Notes under the pieces: model-generated
Database searches by the model: none
Told to the model about the DNA's origin: nothing
Seen by the model: only the letters and a program-made list of their open reading frames with translations
Position numbers and translations under genes: made by a program
Part shown: piece by piece, positions 15,556 through 23,527 of the stretch
How the letters are laid out: each line of letters opens with the position of its first letter
How positions within the stretch are numbered: the first letter of the stretch is position 1
DNA from: Chloroflexota bacterium
GTDB taxonomy: Bacteria > Chloroflexota > Limnocylindria > Limnocylindrales > Limnocylindraceae
Direction: 5' to 3'
Assembly: GCA_947483025.1 (NCBI GenBank)
Contig: CANKMK010000002.1
Span: 1 to 23,557, forward strand
Length of the DNA: 23,557 nucleotides

Positions 15556-16413
15556 GTGGAAAGCATCTTCGCCTGGGGCTTCGGGGGACTCCTCACCGGA
15601 CTTCGTGAGGGTGTTGAAGCGGCACTCATCGTCGGCATCATCGCGAGCTACCTCGTAAAGATCGGCCGCGCGGATCGGCTCGCCAGCGTCTGGTTCGGAG
15701 TTGCCGCCGCGATCGCCTCTTCGATTGGGATTGGCGTGCTCGCCTTTGTTCTCCTTGGGAGCCTTCAGGGAACCGCTGAGCAGATCTTCGCCGGCACCGC
15801 CTCACTCCTTGCGGTAGTGATCCTCACCTACATGCTCTTCTGGATGCGCAAACAAGCCGTCACACTTGGCGCCGAGCTTCGCGGTGGCGTTGATCGTGCC
15901 GTAGCCTCGGCCTCAATGCTTGGCTTGAGCCTGCTCGCCTTTACCGCGGTGATCCGCGAGGGGATTGAGACGGCGCTCTTCCTGCTCGGCCAAACCACTG
16001 CAGCTTCGGGTGAGGGACTCTCTGTAGTCCTTGGTGCCTTTGTTGGATTGCTCATCGCCGCCGGGATCGGCGTGCTGATCTTCCGCGCTGGGCTCCGCCT
16101 CAACCTGAGCGCCTTCTTCAATGTGACCGGCGCGGCACTGGTGGTGATTGCCTCGGGTCTCCTCTCCTATGGTGTTCATGAGTTCATCGAGGTCGGCCTT
16201 CTGCCAGCCCTGATCGATCCGGTCTACGACATCTCTGCAATCCTGCCGCACAAGGAGGGGATTGGGCAGTTCTTGCGCGCCATCGTTGGCTATAGCTCAA
16301 CCCCAGAGCTGACAACGCTCCTTGCGCAGGGTGCCTACCTGATCTTCGGCCTCCTCTTCTATGTACGCCCGGTGCGGCGAGCCGCTGCGACCCGCGCCGC
16401 CGCCGGCGCCTAG
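15556..16413 (+). CDS. FTR1/EfeU-family iron permease
   Basis: A 285-residue membrane permease of the oxidase-dependent iron transporter family. It has about seven hydrophobic helices and both hallmark REGxE motifs: REGVE at Arg17-Glu21 and REGIE at Arg134-Glu138. The TYMLFWMRK stretch near residue 91 is also typical. The acidic residues are known to carry iron in the family. The start is the GTG at 15556, with GAGGGGGGA at 15542-15550; an ATG at 15505 in frame has no ribosome site and adds a poor leader. No efeO or efeB partner is next to it; instead an ABC importer operon begins 36 bases downstream. Iron or lead as substrate is a family inference. Confidence 0.92.
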   Translation: MESIFAWGFGGLLTGLREGVEAALIVGIIASYLVKIGRADRLASVWFGVAAAIASSIGIGVLAFVLLGSLQGTAEQIFAGTASLLAVVILTYMLFWMRKQAVTLGAELRGGVDRAVASASMLGLSLLAFTAVIREGIETALFLLGQTTAASGEGLSVVLGAFVGLLIAAGIGVLIFRAGLRLNLSAFFNVTGAALVVIASGLLSYGVHEFIEVGLLPALIDPVYDISAILPHKEGIGQFLRAIVGYSSTPELTTLLAQGAYLIFGLLFYVRPVRRAAATRAAAGA

Positions 16414-16418
16414 CTAGC

Positions 16419-16437
16419 GCGCGCAGGCTTTGCGCGC
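16419..16437 (+). repeat. Small hairpin between FTR1 and ABC genes
   Basis: GCGCGCA and TGCGCGC with a five-base loop form a strong seven-pair stem just after the FTR1 stop. No U-run follows, so it is a poor intrinsic terminator. It sits 12 bases before the ATP-binding gene's ATG and could limit readthrough or translation there. Confidence 0.5.
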
Positions 16438-16449
16438 AATGATGTGCTG

Positions 16450-17199
16450 ATGCGAATACTTCAGGTTGAGGGGCTCTCGCACTCGTACGGCGATCGTCAC
16501 GTGCTGCGCAACCTCTCCCTGTCGATCGCCGCGGGTGAATCCGTGGCGCTCTTGGGCGCCAACGGATCAGGGAAGTCAACGCTCCTGCGCCTCGTGGCTG
16601 GGCTCCTCACGCCAACGGCTGGACGCGCTGATCTCGTTGGGAGCGCGGCTGCCGCCGGTCGACCTGAGGTTGGCATCGTCTTTCAAGAGGCGCGACTCCT
16701 CCCATGGCGCACGGTGCTGCGCAATGTGACGCTCCCCTTGGAGCTGGCAGGTGAGTCGCTCACGAGCGCTCGAACTACCGCTGCAGCAGCGCTGACGCGC
16801 GTGGGCGCGGGTGCGCTGTTCGATCGCAACCCCGCTGAGATCTCGGGCGGCGAACGTGGCCGCGTTGCGCTGGCACGGGCGCTGGTTCGAAAGCCGTCAC
16901 TCCTCCTGCTCGACGAACCGTTCGCCGCGCTCGATGCCATTACGCGCGCCCGCCTCGACGACGAGCTCCCCGAACTGGTGGCGGGGGCGGCGACGCTACT
17001 CGTGACGCACGACGTCGCAGAGGCGCTGCTCGTTGCCGACCGTGTGCTGATGCTTGGCGCCAATGGTGCAATCACGCTTGAGGTTCCGGGGCTGCGAAGC
17101 CTTCCGTCAGCCGAGCGCCGCACCGCACTCCTCTCACCTGACGGGGCTGCGCGACAGACGCGCCTCTACGAGGCACTCGATGCGGTGTCACATGCGTAG
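16450..17199 (+). CDS. ABC importer ATP-binding protein
   Basis: A 249-residue ATPase of the nitrate/sulfonate/taurine/thiamine-precursor class. Walker A is GANGSGKST at 36-44, the Q-loop FQEARLLPW, the signature ISGGERGRVALARAL, Walker B LLLLDEP, and the switch His in VTHDVAEA. All catalytic residues are present. The ATG at 16450 begins the normal N-terminus; GTG at 16444 in frame is possible, and neither has a good ribosome site. The stop overlaps the permease start by eight bases. Substrate is discussed with the binding protein. Confidence 0.93.
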   Translation: MRILQVEGLSHSYGDRHVLRNLSLSIAAGESVALLGANGSGKSTLLRLVAGLLTPTAGRADLVGSAAAAGRPEVGIVFQEARLLPWRTVLRNVTLPLELAGESLTSARTTAAAALTRVGAGALFDRNPAEISGGERGRVALARALVRKPSLLLLDEPFAALDAITRARLDDELPELVAGAATLLVTHDVAEALLVADRVLMLGANGAITLEVPGLRSLPSAERRTALLSPDGAARQTRLYEALDAVSHA

Positions 17200-17944
17200 G
17201 TTGAGCCAGCTCACTCCCGTCGCCGTCGCCGCTCTCCTGATTGCGGTCTGGGAGTTCGGCGTGCGCGCTGCTGCCGTGCCTCAATTCATCTTGCCTGCAC
17301 CATCCGTGATCGCAGTGCGATTCGCTGAGGCGTGGGCGGACGGCACCATGCTGCGCCATCTCGTGCCCACCGTGACCGAGGTGACAGTGGGTGGCCTGCT
17401 CGGCGGAGCGCTCGGCCTCCTGATCGGCGTCACCCTCGGCCTCTCTGGCTCCGCTCGCCGTGTCGTGAGCCCGTATCTCGTCGCGGCACAATCGACGCCG
17501 ATCCTCGCCCTCGGGCCAGTCCTCGTGCTCTGGCTGGGGCCAGGGCTTGCAGCAAAGGTTGCCGTCTGCGCACTCATCACGCTCTTCCCCGTTGCAATCT
17601 CCACGCTCGTCGCCGTGCGTGATGTCGATGCGGGGACCCTTGAACTGATGCGCTCACTCGGCGCAACACGCTGGCAGAGCCTTCGCTATGCGCGCCTTCC
17701 GGCGGCGCGTAGCGGCATCCTTGCTGGGGCACGCGTTGCAGCAACACTTGCGGTGGTCGGCGCCATCGTTGGCGAGTGGCTCGGTGGTACCGCGGGACTT
17801 GGCGTGTTGCTCAATCTTGCTCGCGGTTCGCTCTTCGATACGCCACTGCTCTTTGCGGATCTTTTGCAAATCGCCATCGTTGGCGTGAGTGCATACGGGC
17901 TCGTACTTCTTATCGAGCGGGTATCATCAAAAAAGGTCGCTTAA
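17192..17944 (+). CDS. ABC importer permease
   Basis: A 250-residue inner-membrane permease with about six helices and the binding-protein-dependent transport EAA-type loop: ELMRSLGATRWQSLRYARLPAA, which contacts the ATPase. The N-terminus LLIAVWEFGVR and QFILPAPSVI are typical of SsuC/TauC/ThiX-type permeases. The ATG at 17192 lies inside the end of the ATPase gene, eight bases overlapping. In-frame sequence further upstream is antisense-free but non-conserved and lies wholly in the ATPase gene. The substrate-binding lipoprotein gene follows after 30 bases. Confidence 0.92.
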   Translation: MRRLSQLTPVAVAALLIAVWEFGVRAAAVPQFILPAPSVIAVRFAEAWADGTMLRHLVPTVTEVTVGGLLGGALGLLIGVTLGLSGSARRVVSPYLVAAQSTPILALGPVLVLWLGPGLAAKVAVCALITLFPVAISTLVAVRDVDAGTLELMRSLGATRWQSLRYARLPAARSGILAGARVAATLAVVGAIVGEWLGGTAGLGVLLNLARGSLFDTPLLFADLLQIAIVGVSAYGLVLLIERVSSKKVA

Positions 17945-17974
17945 TGCGATCGCAACTGTAGGGGGGGGTTAGCC

Positions 17975-18997
17975 ATGAAGCGGATTTTGGTTGTACTACT
18001 TGGTTCGTTGGCACTCGTTGCTGTTGGGTGCACATCAACTGCCTCACCCACGCCATCAGCATCGGCTTCAGTGGCTCCCGTAAAGCTCACGGTCGGACTC
18101 GGCTATATCCCTGGTGTGCAGTTCGCCCCCTTCTATCTTGCACAGCAGAGTGGCGCATATGCCGCAGCCGGCCTCGACGTGACGCTGCAGAATCAGATTG
18201 ATCCTGACCTCATCAGCCTTGTAGGAAGTGGCGGACTTGATCTTGCCCTTGCCGACGGCACCAGCATGATCCCTGCTGTTTCGCAGGGGATTCCTGTCCG
18301 CTATCTGGCCACCATCTACGGCGTGCTGCCGAACGTCGTCATCGCGCGAACCGATGCGGGCATCATGAGCCCAGCTGACCTAAAGGGGAAGCGGGTTGGT
18401 ACGCCAGGCCAGTACGGTTCGGGGTACCTGACGCTGCTTGGCATCCTCGATGAGGCATCGCTCAGCATTGACGATGTATCGCTCGAGCTCTATCCAGACT
18501 TTGGGCAGACGCAGGCGCTGATCACCGGCGCAGCCGACGCAACGACCGGGTACGCCAACAACGACCTGGTGCAGGCGCAGGCCGCAGGTGTAGAGGTCGA
18601 GGTCTTCTATGCCTCCGCCGCGGCGCCATTTGCTGGGCCCGGCCTCATCTCCTCGACAACGACAATTGAGAGCAAGCGTGATGCAATTCGCGCCTTCATT
18701 GCGGCAACGCTTGAGGCGATGCGACAGATTGCTGCGAACCCAGAGCTCGGCGTTGACGCCGCAGCGAAGGTTGTTCCTGAGGTTGCAGCGACACCTGCGG
18801 CCCGTGCCAACTCCCTCGCGGTGATGCAGGCAACGGTCGGCGTATGGGCCGGCCCACTTCAGGAGAGCGCCGGCTACGGGGCGATCAGTGTCGAGGGCTG
18901 GGAGACGTCCATCAGCTTCATGCGCTCGGTCCCAGGCCAGCAGGTGCTTGATGGGCTGAAGGCGAGCGATATCGTCGACGAGTCGCTACTCCCGTAA
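17975..18997 (+). CDS. NMT1/THI5-like substrate-binding lipoprotein
   Basis: A 340-residue periplasmic-type binding protein. The signal peptide MKRILVVLLGSLALVAVGC ends in a lipobox with Cys19, followed by a Ser/Pro/Thr linker to about residue 35. The mature domain has VGLGYIPGVQFAPFYLAQQSGAYAAAG, the standard NMT1/THI5 opening, then GVLPNVVIAR and LKGKRVGTPGQYGSGYL. The family includes carriers of the thiamine pyrimidine precursor, riboflavin, nitrate, sulfonates and taurine. I saw no TPP or FMN riboswitch upstream, so the ligand is open. A G-run (17961-17968) is the ribosome site. It completes the ATPase-permease-binding protein set, next to an iron permease. Confidence 0.92.
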   Translation: MKRILVVLLGSLALVAVGCTSTASPTPSASASVAPVKLTVGLGYIPGVQFAPFYLAQQSGAYAAAGLDVTLQNQIDPDLISLVGSGGLDLALADGTSMIPAVSQGIPVRYLATIYGVLPNVVIARTDAGIMSPADLKGKRVGTPGQYGSGYLTLLGILDEASLSIDDVSLELYPDFGQTQALITGAADATTGYANNDLVQAQAAGVEVEVFYASAAAPFAGPGLISSTTTIESKRDAIRAFIAATLEAMRQIAANPELGVDAAAKVVPEVAATPAARANSLAVMQATVGVWAGPLQESAGYGAISVEGWETSISFMRSVPGQQVLDGLKASDIVDESLLP

Positions 18998-19008
18998 CTC
19001 GCTTCCCC

Positions 19009-19779
19009 CTAGACGAGCGGCCATGGAAGTGGCGGCCAGTCGGGGCTCGGTTCTGGGAAGCAGCCAGTTGTAGCGAGATCGCTGAGGCGCGCCGCCATCG
19101 CATCGATCTCCTCTCCGTCGAGGATCGGCGAGAGCTGCGCGCGCAGCGCGCCGTTATCGGTCAGCCCTTGCACGCCACCAGCAATGATTGCGCACTCCTC
19201 TTCGGTGAACGCCTTGCTTCGCCACGCCCAGAGAACGGTGCGCAGCTTCGGCTCAACGGCGAAGGTCACGCCGTGATCGACCCCAAGGATACGACCGTCG
19301 GGGAGAGGGAGGATGTGCCCACCCTTTCGATCTCCGTTGTTGACGATCGCATCGAAGAGGGCGAGGCGGCGCAAACCTTCGTCTGAGGCATTCACGAGAT
19401 CGACCGCACGCTGCACCCCGGAGTGGTCGATCCAGAGTTGCACCGCCCCTTCGCCTGCGGGGCCGTCGCGGAGGATTGTCGGGGGAACAACGCCGAGGCC
19501 GAGCGCCTCGCTCACGAGATACGCGGCAGCTTCGCGCGCCGCGAGGCTCCCCTCGGGGAAGTCCCAAAGTGGCTGCTCACCGCGGATCGGCTTATAGATC
19601 ACCTGTAGTCCTCCGTCGATTTCGCAGAGGAAGCTGGCGTTGCTCGCTTCGGCAATGCGCCCGATCGGCTCGAGCTCAGGGGAGAGGCGCATCAGGCGGA
19701 TCGCCTCATCGATTTCTACAAACCCTGAGGTGGTGGGGAGCGCCGCGCGCCAGTTCGGTTTCGCCGTTGTGTCGGTCAC
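19009..19779 (-). CDS. SCO1664-family PI3/4-kinase-like protein
   Basis: A 256-residue member of the uncharacterised SCO1664 family, distantly like phosphatidylinositol 3/4-kinases. Visible kinase-like marks are Lys63 in VIYKP (ATP lysine), FDAIVNNGDRKGGH with Asp150 as the likely catalytic base, and GVDHG with Asp168 as the likely metal ligand. These roles are inferred by analogy. I chose the GTG at 19779, one base after the stop of the DUF3090 gene; a reading from 19989 would overlap DUF3090 by 209 bases with low-complexity residues. It is last in the fumC operon and ends 11 bases from the convergent lipoprotein gene. Substrate unknown; small-molecule or protein kinase are both possible. 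Confidence 0.85.
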   Translation of the reverse strand: MTDTTAKPNWRAALPTTSGFVEIDEAIRLMRLSPELEPIGRIAEASNASFLCEIDGGLQVIYKPIRGEQPLWDFPEGSLAAREAAAYLVSEALGLGVVPPTILRDGPAGEGAVQLWIDHSGVQRAVDLVNASDEGLRRLALFDAIVNNGDRKGGHILPLPDGRILGVDHGVTFAVEPKLRTVLWAWRSKAFTEEECAIIAGGVQGLTDNGALRAQLSPILDGEEIDAMAARLSDLATTGCFPEPSPDWPPLPWPLV

Positions 19780-19780
19780 C

Positions 19781-20338
19781 TCAGTTGAGGAGGGCGGCCT
19801 TGCGTGCGCAACGATGGCCACGCGGATCGAGTGGCACGCCGCAGTTCGGGCAGATCGGTCGGCCCGCAGCGGCGAGCTGCAAGGCGTTCTCGGCGAACTC
19901 GAACGCAGAGGCGACGCTGAGCGAGACGCGCAGTACATCGGGACCCTCGGGCGCATCGTTGATTGGTGGTGGGGCGGCGGCATCCTCAACGCTCATGTCG
20001 TCGCGGAATTCGAGGATAAGGCGCGTGAGTACCGGATCCCAGGCAAGGGCGATAGTGCCGACGCGGAACTCAGCGGTGAACGGTTCGGCAAGCGCTGGCA
20101 GTTTGCGTGGCAGCGGAAGCGGGGCGCTGGGGAGCTGCACGCTGCCACCCTCGCTCAGGTCCTTCAGCATCTCAACGATCCGGCGGGCGAGCACCGCAAT
20201 CTGACTCTTCTCAACGACCACCGTTGCGGCGATGCCTCCGCCGATGGCCTGCAGATGAAAGACGCGCTGGCCGGGCTCGCCAACAGCGCCAGTGATGAAC
20301 TGGTCGGGTGGATCGAAGCGGATGATCCTCCGCGCCAT
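19781..20338 (-). CDS. DUF3090 protein
   Basis: A 185-residue protein of the DUF3090 family, a conserved partner in a three-gene set with the SCO1664 and MSMEG_4193 families in actinobacteria and Chloroflexota. The body is an alpha/beta domain opening with RRIIRFDPPDQFITGAVGEPGQR and containing FRVGTIALAWDP. The C-terminus has Cys163, Cys166, His175 and Cys177 (CPNCG and GHRC), which looks like a small zinc-binding knuckle. Function is unknown. The ATG shares a base with the stop of the upstream phosphatase gene (TAATG). Confidence 0.88.
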   Translation of the reverse strand: MARRIIRFDPPDQFITGAVGEPGQRVFHLQAIGGGIAATVVVEKSQIAVLARRIVEMLKDLSEGGSVQLPSAPLPLPRKLPALAEPFTAEFRVGTIALAWDPVLTRLILEFRDDMSVEDAAAPPPINDAPEGPDVLRVSLSVASAFEFAENALQLAAAGRPICPNCGVPLDPRGHRCARKAALLN

Positions 20339-21021
20339 TAGCCTTCGCCGCGCAGTCGCCCGAGAAGTGATGGTCGCTTCGTCTTCTCAACGAGGCCAGC
20401 GGCTGCCCCCTCCGCTGATAGATTCACGCGCACCACCGTTGGACGCTCGCCGCTGTAGCGAATGACGGTGATGCTGGCCGGGTCAATCGCAATGCGCTGG
20501 AAGAGGTCGAGCGGGGTGCCGAGTGCATCAGCGACGATTGCCTTGATGATGTCGCCGTGACTGGCGCAGAGCCACGTCTCATCGTCACTGAATCGCGCAT
20601 CAATCTCACGAATCGCCTCAATGGCGCGGGCCGAGGCGGCGCGGAGCGACTCGCCGTTTGGGAAGACCATCGCCGATGGCTGGCGCTGCACGGTGTTCCA
20701 GAGCGGATCCTTCATAATGGCGCGCAGCTCTTTGCCCGACCAGTCGCCGTACTCCACCTCGGTGAGGCGCTCGTCGACCACGATGTCGGGGCGCGACTTC
20801 ACGCTTGGGCCGCGCATGGAACGCACCGCCTCGGCGGTCTCGAGGCAGCGCTGCATTGGCGACGAGGCAATGCCAGAAATCTGAACGGCGCTGAGGGCGT
20901 CGGCAAGCGCCGCCGCCTCCTTGCGGCCAGCTGGGCTTAGGGGGATCCCCTTGATGCGGCCACTCAGCTTTAGGCCGGTCTCGGCGGTACGCGCGTGGCG
21001 AACAAGAATCAGGCGTGCCAT
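20338..21021 (-). CDS. Histidine phosphatase / phosphomutase, MSMEG_4193 type
   Basis: A 227-residue phosphoglycerate-mutase-like protein. The phospho-histidine motif is LVRHART with His9. SSPMQRCLETAEAV, ERLTEVEYGDWSG with the acid residue, and a late CASHGDIIKA with the second histidine complete the active site. Family members in this gene set were proposed to be phosphomutases because a probable kinase is always nearby, but the substrate has not been shown. It starts four bases after the phosphofructokinase stop and shares a base with DUF3090. A general phosphatase role cannot be excluded. Confidence 0.88.
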   Translation of the reverse strand: MARLILVRHARTAETGLKLSGRIKGIPLSPAGRKEAAALADALSAVQISGIASSPMQRCLETAEAVRSMRGPSVKSRPDIVVDERLTEVEYGDWSGKELRAIMKDPLWNTVQRQPSAMVFPNGESLRAASARAIEAIREIDARFSDDETWLCASHGDIIKAIVADALGTPLDLFQRIAIDPASITVIRYSGERPTVVRVNLSAEGAAAGLVEKTKRPSLLGRLRGEG

Positions 21022-21024
21022 CAG

Positions 21025-22083
21025 TTAATCGAAGTGTGGGAAGAGTGGCGGGTAGCTGAGATCAATAGATCGATTCTTCCCACCGACTTCGGCGAGTGGC
21101 ACCTCAACGATTGCGCCGCCCTTCAGTGCCACCATCACGCCGAGTCGACCAGCCTCGAGCGCCTCAACGGCGGCAACGCCGTAGCGGGTGCCGAGCACGC
21201 GGTCTGCGGCCGTCGGCGCGCCACCACGCTGCAGGTGACCGAGGCGGGTGCAGCGCACCTCAAGCCCGGTGCGCTCTTCAAGGATCGTGGCGAGTGCATC
21301 ACCAACGGCGACCTTGTCGAGCCGCGGGTGGCCGAACTCATCGAGCGGCACCGACGTTGTTGTCGAGCCCGCTGCTGGGAGCTTCACCCCTTCGGAGACG
21401 ACGATGATTGAACTGCCATCGCCGATCGCGCGGCGAGCCTTGAGCTTGGTGACGAGTTCGTCGAGTGCTGCGGTGGTGAACTCCACCTCGGGGATCAGAA
21501 TCGCGTGCGCACCACCGGCGAGCCCGCCCCATGCGGCGACCCATCCTGCATCGCGACCCATCACCTCAACAACAGCGACGCGGTGATGCGATGCGGTGGT
21601 GGTGGCAATTCGGTCGATCGCCTCGGTGACGATGTTTGCTGCGGTGTCGAAGCCGAGGCACCCTTCGGTCCCCCAAACGTCGTTGTCCATCGTCTTAGGA
21701 ATTGCGTTGACGGCTGCGCCGCGCTTGGCGAGACCTGCCGCAACGGAGAGGGTGTCGTCGCCACCAATGGCGATCAGCGCGTTCAGACCGAGAGCGCGCA
21801 TGTTTGCCTCGGCGGCATCGAGGCCACCCTCGCGCTTCAGTAGATTCGTGCGGCTAGAGCCGAGCATCGTGCCGCCCTGCGCCTGGATGCCGTGCACTGC
21901 GGCGCGATCAAGCGGGCGCGTAAGTGGTGCACCAACGGTTGCGAGCCCCTTCCAGCCATCGAGGATGCCGACTACCTCATGGCCGCTTGCGGTCGCGCGG
22001 TGTACAACGGCACGAATCGCAGGGTTCAGGCCTGGGCAGTCACCGCCACCCGTCAGAACGCCAATCTTCAAGCGTCCGCTCAT
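21025..22083 (-). CDS. 6-phosphofructokinase, predicted pyrophosphate-dependent
   Basis: Interconverts fructose-6-phosphate and fructose-1,6-bisphosphate; 352 residues. The PfkA fold is clear: GVLTGGGDCPGLN at 8-20, GGTMLGSSR at 70-78, and VMGRDAGW. Two positions decide the phosphoryl donor. GGDD at 107-110 puts Asp110 where ATP enzymes have Gly (E. coli Gly104). PKTMDND at 129-135 puts Lys130 where ATP enzymes have Gly (Gly124). The Asp plus Lys pair is the known pyrophosphate signature, and such enzymes run reversibly. The catalytic Asp133 is kept. The ATG overlaps the fumC stop (ATGA). Experimental donor preference could still differ. Confidence 0.9.
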   Translation of the reverse strand: MSGRLKIGVLTGGGDCPGLNPAIRAVVHRATASGHEVVGILDGWKGLATVGAPLTRPLDRAAVHGIQAQGGTMLGSSRTNLLKREGGLDAAEANMRALGLNALIAIGGDDTLSVAAGLAKRGAAVNAIPKTMDNDVWGTEGCLGFDTAANIVTEAIDRIATTTASHHRVAVVEVMGRDAGWVAAWGGLAGGAHAILIPEVEFTTAALDELVTKLKARRAIGDGSSIIVVSEGVKLPAAGSTTTSVPLDEFGHPRLDKVAVGDALATILEERTGLEVRCTRLGHLQRGGAPTAADRVLGTRYGVAAVEALEAGRLGVMVALKGGAIVEVPLAEVGGKNRSIDLSYPPLFPHFD

Positions 22084-23483
22084 CGGGTTGGCCCCGTCAT
22101 CTGATCAGGGCGAACGATCGCGTCGAACTGCTCAGCGCTGATGTAGCCGAGCTCGAGAGCAGTTTCGCGGAGCGTGCCACCGCTGGCGTGAGCGCGCTTG
22201 GCGATCTCCGCAGCCTTGTCGTAGCCAATCACCGGTGTCAGTGCCGTAACCAGCATCAGTGAATCATTCAGTAGCTCGGTGATGCGCGCCGTATCTGGCT
22301 CGGTGCCGGCGAGGCAGTGATCGGCGAACGAGCGTGCCGCATCGCCCAGCAGACGGATCTGCGTCAGCAGGTCGAGCGCAATCAGCGGCTTGAAGACGTT
22401 GAGCTGGAAGTTTCCCTGGCTCGCAGCGAAGGCGATCGCTGCGTCGAGCCCGTAGACCTGCACGCAGACCATCGTCAGCGCCTCGGCCTGGGTTGGGTTC
22501 ACCTTCCCCGGCATGATCGACGAGCCGGGCTCGTTCTCGGGGATGCGCAACTCTCCGAGACCGGCACGTGGCCCAGAGGCGAGCCAGCGCACATCGTTGG
22601 CAAGCTTCATCAGCGTTGCGGCGGTGGTGCGCAGTGCGGCGGATGTCGCAAGTGTCGCTTCCTGTCCTGCGAGTGCGGCAAATTTATTCGGTGCGCTGAC
22701 GATCGGTTCGCCGGTGAGCTTCGCGATCGCCTTGGCGACACGTTCGGCGAATTCAGGATGGGCGTTCAGGCCGGTGCCAACGGCGGTGCCACCGAGTGCA
22801 ATGGCACGGAGCTCGCTCTGCGCCGCCTCGATGCGGGCGATGTCGCCGGCGAGCGCTGCAGCATGCGCACCAAACTCTTGGCCGAGAGTGAGCGGCACAG
22901 CATCTTGTAGATGGGTGCGTCCGATCTTCACAATGCCGCTCCAGGCGTCAGCCTTCGCGCTGATCGTGGAATGCAGGTGTCGCAGTGACGGAAGGAGCGT
23001 CTTGCTGACGGCGAGAGTCGCCGCAACATGAATGGCGCTAGGGAAAGCATCGTTCGATGACTGCGAGAGGTTGACATCATCGTTCGGATGGATCGGGCTC
23101 TTCCCTCCGCGCGTTCCAGTGGCGCGCTCGTTGGCGATAGAGGCGATCACCTCATTCACGTTCATGTTGCTCTGCGTGCCGGAGCCGGTCTGCCACGTTG
23201 AGAGAGGGAACTCGCCATCGGCGCCACCGCTCGTTACAACGCTTGCGGCCTCGACGATGAGTTTCGCCTTGTCGGCGGGGAGGAGTTCGAGTTCGGCATT
23301 GACGCTCGCCGCAGCGCTCTTGATGGTGGCGAGGGCGTGGATCACCTCAAGCGGCATGCGGTCGTCGCCGATGGCGAAGAAGTGCAGGGAGCGGGCCGTC
23401 TGGGCGCCCCAGTGCTGATCGGCCGGTACCTCGATCTCGCCGAACGAGTCACGCTCGATGCGAGTCTTCTTTGCGTTGCTCAT
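22080..23483 (-). CDS. fumC: Class II fumarate hydratase
   Basis: Fumarate to malate in the citric acid cycle; iron-free class II enzyme, 467 residues as expected. GSGTQSNMN at 100-108 and NDDVNLSQSSNDAFPSA form parts of the active site. The GSSIMPGKVNPTQAE signature carries the catalytic serine. The aspartase/argininosuccinate lyase relatives are less likely because of the QTGSGTQ and HPNDDVN wording. The ATG at 23483 has GGAGG at the usual distance; an in-frame start at 23546 would lie beyond the likely promoter. It leads a five-gene unit: phosphofructokinase, phosphomutase-like, DUF3090 and SCO1664 follow with gaps of -4, 3, -1 and 1 bases. Confidence 0.94.
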   Translation of the reverse strand: MSNAKKTRIERDSFGEIEVPADQHWGAQTARSLHFFAIGDDRMPLEVIHALATIKSAAASVNAELELLPADKAKLIVEAASVVTSGGADGEFPLSTWQTGSGTQSNMNVNEVIASIANERATGTRGGKSPIHPNDDVNLSQSSNDAFPSAIHVAATLAVSKTLLPSLRHLHSTISAKADAWSGIVKIGRTHLQDAVPLTLGQEFGAHAAALAGDIARIEAAQSELRAIALGGTAVGTGLNAHPEFAERVAKAIAKLTGEPIVSAPNKFAALAGQEATLATSAALRTTAATLMKLANDVRWLASGPRAGLGELRIPENEPGSSIMPGKVNPTQAEALTMVCVQVYGLDAAIAFAASQGNFQLNVFKPLIALDLLTQIRLLGDAARSFADHCLAGTEPDTARITELLNDSLMLVTALTPVIGYDKAAEIAKRAHASGGTLRETALELGYISAEQFDAIVRPDQMTGPTR

Positions 23484-23521
23484 TGCCGCCTCCGATACGG
23501 GCGCAGCGCGCCTCTCCTGTA

Positions 23522-23527
23522 AGTGTA
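23522..23527 (-). promoter_or_regulatory. Possible -10 element for the fumC operon
   Basis: TACACT on the minus strand, 38 bases before the fumC ATG, fits a -10 hexamer. No -35 was recognised. On the plus strand a TAGGAT at 23526-23531 precedes an ATG at 23539, so a divergent gene may begin at the window edge, but only 19 bases are visible. Confidence 0.35.

Noticed and set aside
17945..17974. Riboswitch (TPP or FMN) ahead of the binding-protein gene
   Set aside because: Only 30 bases, containing a G-rich ribosome site; no conserved riboswitch core here or at 16414-16449.
19780..19989. Longer start for the SCO1664-family gene
   Set aside because: Would overlap DUF3090 by 209 bases and adds low-complexity residues without family similarity; GTG at 19779 fits the operon spacing.
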